DNA from: Fictibacillus terranigra
GTDB lineage: Bacteria; Bacillota; Bacilli; Bacillales; Fictibacillaceae
Assembly: GCF_030412265.1 (NCBI RefSeq)
Contig: NZ_JAUHLN010000004.1
Coordinates: 124,001 to 188,000, forward strand
DNA length: 64,000 nucleotides
Reading direction: 5' to 3'
A program made the translations under genes and the position numbers. Positions 61,008-64,000 of this stretch are shown here, piece by piece (position 1 is the first letter of the stretch; every line of letters starts with the position of its first letter). The notes under the pieces are model-generated. The model saw nothing but the letters and a program-made list of their open reading frames with translations, had not been told where the DNA came from and ran no database searches.

Positions 61008-62210
61008 CTAAGATAAAATGTTTTTAATTTTTGTTAGGGCCCAATCCAGTTCATCTTGTGTAATGACAAGAGGAGGGGCAAACCGGATAACCGTTTCATG
61101 CGTTTCCTTGCATAATAATCCCTCAGCCTTTAATTTCTCACAATAAGGGCGGGCAGGCTTATGAAGTTCTACACCGATAAACAATCCTCTTCCTCGCACT
61201 TCCTTAATGAGGGGATTGTTGATTTCCTTTAATTTATCCATAAAGTAGTTTCCGAGTTCCAATGAACGTTCTGCAAGCTTCTCTTCTTCCAGCACCTCCA
61301 GTGCTGCAATGGAAACGGCACAAGCGAGAGGATTTCCTCCGAATGTTGAACCGTGTGAACCCGGATTAAAGACTTCTAAAATAGTTTTATTGGCGGCGAC
61401 GCAGGAAATGGGAAATACTCCTCCGCCCAGTGCTTTCCCAAGGATGTACATGTCAGGTTCAACTTCATCCCAATCACAGGCAAATGTTTTACCGGAGCGT
61501 CCAAGGCCAGCCTGGATTTCATCCGCAATAAATAGAACGTTATATTCCTCACACACTTTAGCCACCTGTTTCAAGAAACCTGCAGGAGGAATTAGAATAC
61601 CCGCTTCTCCCTGAATAGGTTCGATTAAAAAGGCTGCCGTATTTGGTGTGATTGCTTCTTTTAACGCTTCAATATCGCCATAAGGGATCAGCTTGATGCC
61701 GGGAAGCATAGGTCCAAAACCGCGTTTATACTCCTGCTCTGAAGAAAGGGAAACGGCGGACATGGTCCGGCCATGAAAGTTTCCTTCACAGGCAATGATT
61801 TCTGCCTGGTTGCCGCCTACTCCTTTTACATCATAAGCCCAGCGGCGGGCAGCTTTAATGGCTGTTTCTACAGCTTCGGCACCCGTGTTCATTGGCAGAA
61901 TCATATCTTTGTTCGTTAATTTTGCTACTTTTTCATAAAAAGGAGCAAGTTGATCATTATGAAAAGCACGGGAAGTTAAAGTGATCTTGTCAGCCTGGTC
62001 TTTAAGGGCTTGAATGATTTTGGGATGGCGATGTCCCTGGTTCACGGCTGAATAAGCACTTAACATATCCATGTAATTGCTTCCGTCAGGATCTTTTACC
62101 CACACACCTTCGGCCTCTGAAATAACAATAGGAAGCGGATGATAGTTGTTCGCTCCAAACTGTGATGTTTTATCAATGATCTCTTCTGTTTTTGTTTTCG
62201 TTTGATTCAT
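61008..62210 (-). CDS. rocD: ornithine aminotransferase
   Basis: Protein of 400 residues of class III PLP aminotransferases. It has [21 protein letters not shown] at the N terminus, the [17 protein letters not shown] phosphate site, [16 protein letters not shown] with the PLP Asp, and [14 protein letters not shown] with the PLP lysine. It forms glutamate semialdehyde from ornithine. ATG 62210 follows GAGAGGAGA. It lies 28 bp after rocA. Confidence 0.94.
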   Translation of the reverse strand: MNQTKTKTEEIIDKTSQFGANNYHPLPIVISEAEGVWVKDPDGSNYMDMLSAYSAVNQGHRHPKIIQALKDQADKITLTSRAFHNDQLAPFYEKVAKLTNKDMILPMNTGAEAVETAIKAARRWAYDVKGVGGNQAEIIACEGNFHGRTMSAVSLSSEQEYKRGFGPMLPGIKLIPYGDIEALKEAITPNTAAFLIEPIQGEAGILIPPAGFLKQVAKVCEEYNVLFIADEIQAGLGRSGKTFACDWDEVEPDMYILGKALGGGVFPISCVAANKTILEVFNPGSHGSTFGGNPLACAVSIAALEVLEEEKLAERSLELGNYFMDKLKEINNPLIKEVRGRGLFIGVELHKPARPYCEKLKAEGLLCKETHETVIRFAPPLVITQDELDWALTKIKNILS

Positions 62211-62237
62211 TTTTAAATCTCCTCTCATTTATAAGAT

Positions 62238-63784
62238 TTATAGAGTCTCTGAAGTTGTTTTTGCCTGCATGTGAAGGATCAAGTAGTCAGGTCCGCCTGC
62301 TTTGGAGTCTGTTCCTGACATGTTGAATCCGCCAAATGGCTGATAACCAACGATCGCACCTGTGCATCCACGGTTGAAATAGAGGTTTCCAACGTGGAAC
62401 TCCTGCTTGGCACGCTCTATGTGCTCACGGTTGTTGGTGACTAGCGCACCTGTTAAGCCATAGTCTGTGTTATTTGCTATTTCCATCATGTGATCGAAAT
62501 CAGTTGCTTTACAGAATGCGACCACAGGACCGAAGATTTCTTCTTGCATTAAGCGCGCTTTTTCGTCGACATCGGCAATGATGGTCGGCTGGATGAAGTA
62601 GCCCTTGGAGTCATTTCCTTCTCCGCCTGTTGCCAATCGGCCTTCCGTTTTTCCGATTTCGATATAGCTCATGATTTTTTCGAACGCTTTTTGATCGATG
62701 ACCGGTCCCATGTACGTATCTGCGCTTACGGGATTTCCGACGGTTAATTGTTTTGTAAGCACCACTGCTTTTTCAAGCACTTCATCATACACATCCTGAT
62801 GGACAACGGCACGGGATCCAGCCGAACATTTTTGTCCGGAGAAGCCAAATGCAGAGTAAACGATGGAAGAAGCAGCTAAATCCGTATCCACGTCTTTATC
62901 GATCACCATCGTATCTTTTCCGCCCATTTCCGCGATTACACGCTTCAGCCAGATTTGGCCAGGGTGAACTTTCGCCGCGCGCTCATAAATATGGAGCCCA
63001 CTTCGCGAGAACCTGTGAAAGAAACAAAGCGAGTTTTCGGATGGTCCACCAAATAGTCGCCGACTTCTGCTCCGCTTCCCGGAATGTAGTTTAATACGCC
63101 GGCAGGAAGGCCTGCTTCTTCCATCACTTCTACGAATTTCGCAGCCACAACAGGCGTTGTATTGGACGGCTTAAGCAGAACAGTGTTGCCGGCGACAATC
63201 GCAGCAACCGTCGTACCAGCCATGATCGCTAACGGAAAGTTGAATGGAGAAATAATCACACCCACTCCAAGTGGAATATAGTTGAACTTGTTGATTTCAC
63301 CTGCACGGCTGTTCACAGGCACGCCGTCTTTTAACTTGACCATTTGACGAGCATAAAACTCAAGAAAATCGATCGCTTCTGCAGTGTCCGCATCTGCTTC
63401 TTTCCATGGTTTCCCGGCTTCTTTTACGAGGTAAGCGGAGAATTCATGCCTGCGGCGGCGAATGATTGCTGCGGCACGGAACAAAATGTTAGCTCGTGCT
63501 TCCGGCTCCCACTTTTTCCATGTTTCAAATGTAGAAACAGCGGCTTGCATCGCTTTCTCTGCTAAATCCTGATTAGCTTTGGAAACCGTACCAATCACTT
63601 CGTTTTTGTTCGAGGGATTGATGGATACGATCTTTTCCTCTGTAGTGATGCGGTCCCCGCCAATGATCAGGGGATATTCTTTATCCAGAGCAGTTTGAAG
63701 AAGCATCAATGCTTCTTCAAACGCCTTCTTATTTTCTAAGTCTGTAAAATCTGTAAATGGTTCGTGTTTGTATGCGACTGTCAT
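62238..63784 (-). pseudogene. rocA: 1-pyrroline-5-carboxylate dehydrogenase, split by a one-base deletion
   Basis: Two frames together make a full-length (about 515-residue) RocA. The first (63784-62945) covers the NAD-binding half and ends after [10 protein letters not shown], then runs out of frame to a stop. The second continues with [20 protein letters not shown] and EMGGKD, includes the catalytic cysteine in FSGQKCSAG and ends at 62238. The loss of one C in GTGGGCTCC (expected GGGCCTCC), near 62995-62998, explains the break. Everything else looks intact. If real, the strain lacks the step from pyrroline-5-carboxylate to glutamate unless a paralogue exists. GGAGGG precedes ATG 63784. Confidence 0.88.
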
Positions 63785-63820
63785 TGAAATCCCTCCAATT
63801 TTATTTTCATTTATTCATAT

Positions 63821-63837
63821 TGCAAGTTTCGTGCCAA
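63821..63837 (-). promoter_or_regulatory. sigma-54 promoter of the rocA operon
   Basis: On the minus strand TTGGCACGAAACTTGCA, a near-perfect -24/-12 element about 37 bp before the rocA start. Confidence 0.92.
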
Positions 63838-63906
63838 AGCTGGCTTTGCAGCAAATGGGCCTTATTAAGATAATGATCGCAGAAAAATTTTGCACTGTTA
63901 TGATTA

Positions 63907-63927
63907 TTTTGCAGCCTGCATGCAAAA
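63907..63927. promoter_or_regulatory. RocR-like upstream activating sequence of the rocA operon
   Basis: TTTTGCA-N7-TGCAAAA inverted repeat about 70-90 bp upstream of the sigma-54 promoter, similar to the site before rocE. Other TTTGCA half-sites lie nearby (63844, 63898, 63932). Confidence 0.65.
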
Positions 63928-63991
63928 AATCTTTGCATATAAGAGGGTGATTCATATACACTTCATATAGAACAGCATTGGGGGATTGTCC

Positions 63992-64000
63992 ATGACGGAT
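63992..64000 (+). CDS. start of a gene cut by the window end
   Basis: ATG 63992 is preceded by GGGGGAT (63980-63986); only three codons (MTD) are visible. Its divergent position to the roc operon makes a regulator such as RocR a natural guess, but the sequence cannot show it. Confidence 0.4.

Overview
The window looks like chromosomal DNA of an aerobic, endospore-forming member of the Bacillaceae, possibly Fictibacillus or a related Bacillus-like genus. The evidence is moderate-to-low GC, strong AGGAGG ribosome sites with many TTG and GTG starts, an alpha/beta-type small acid-soluble spore protein, a lysine riboswitch, a vmlR-type ABC-F gene and a sigma-54/RocR-style arginine catabolic cluster. 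The genus is an inference. No rRNA, tRNA, CRISPR array or intact insertion sequence is visible.

Layout. 1-9.4 kb holds single genes: a hydrolase end, an EamA exporter, DUF523, an Old Yellow Enzyme, a cold-shock protein, a MOSC gene with an internal deletion, an autoregulated MerR gene, a flavin amine oxidase, a spore SASP, a sulfite-oxidase-type enzyme and a secreted phosphodiesterase-like protein. 9.4-10.2 kb is a gene-poor strip with a small membrane ORF and 21-bp-spaced repeats. 10.2-19.1 kb is a methionine-cycle block: yitJ, cobalamin-dependent metH and metK, followed by two convergent, very different spermidine-synthase-like genes. 19.1-22 kb is decayed or small-gene DNA: a secreted protein, a glycosyltransferase relic and a coiled-coil protein that seems to start at ATT. 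At 21.8-23.7 kb a leader peptide and attenuator precede a vmlR-like antibiotic-resistance ABC-F gene.

23.8-36.6 kb has acetyltransferases, a P1 peptidase, an aldo-keto reductase, the Fur-controlled efeUOB iron-uptake operon, a resolvase relic, a LOG protein, a kinase-like gene and a frameshifted YdbC-like gene. 36.6-36.8 kb carries six GTGAGTAA motifs spaced exactly 21 bp apart. 37.3-39.9 kb is an ABC-2 exporter operon ending in its TetR regulator, with two matching operators at the promoter. 39.9-56.6 kb includes an XRE-cupin/LysE pair, the DbpA helicase, riboswitch-controlled lysP, an Lrp/isochorismatase pair, DUF genes, a WYL regulator, an ArsR/AHSA1 pair, an NCS1 permease and a threonine-aldolase-like enzyme. 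56.6-57.7 kb is a zinc metalloprotease gene flanked by two copies of one palindromic repeat.

57.7-64 kb is the arginine/ornithine-to-glutamate degradation region on the minus strand: rocA (split by a one-base deletion), rocD, rocG, a small lipoyl-fold protein and rocE. Sigma-54 promoters and RocR-like upstream sites precede rocA and rocE.

The most interesting items are the three-state attenuator of the ABC-F gene, the 21-bp-phased repeats found at two distant loci, and the paired aminopropyltransferase-like genes beside a complete homocysteine-to-SAM route. Gene start choices were made mainly on ribosome-binding sites. Family names come from recognition of motifs and were not checked against a database.
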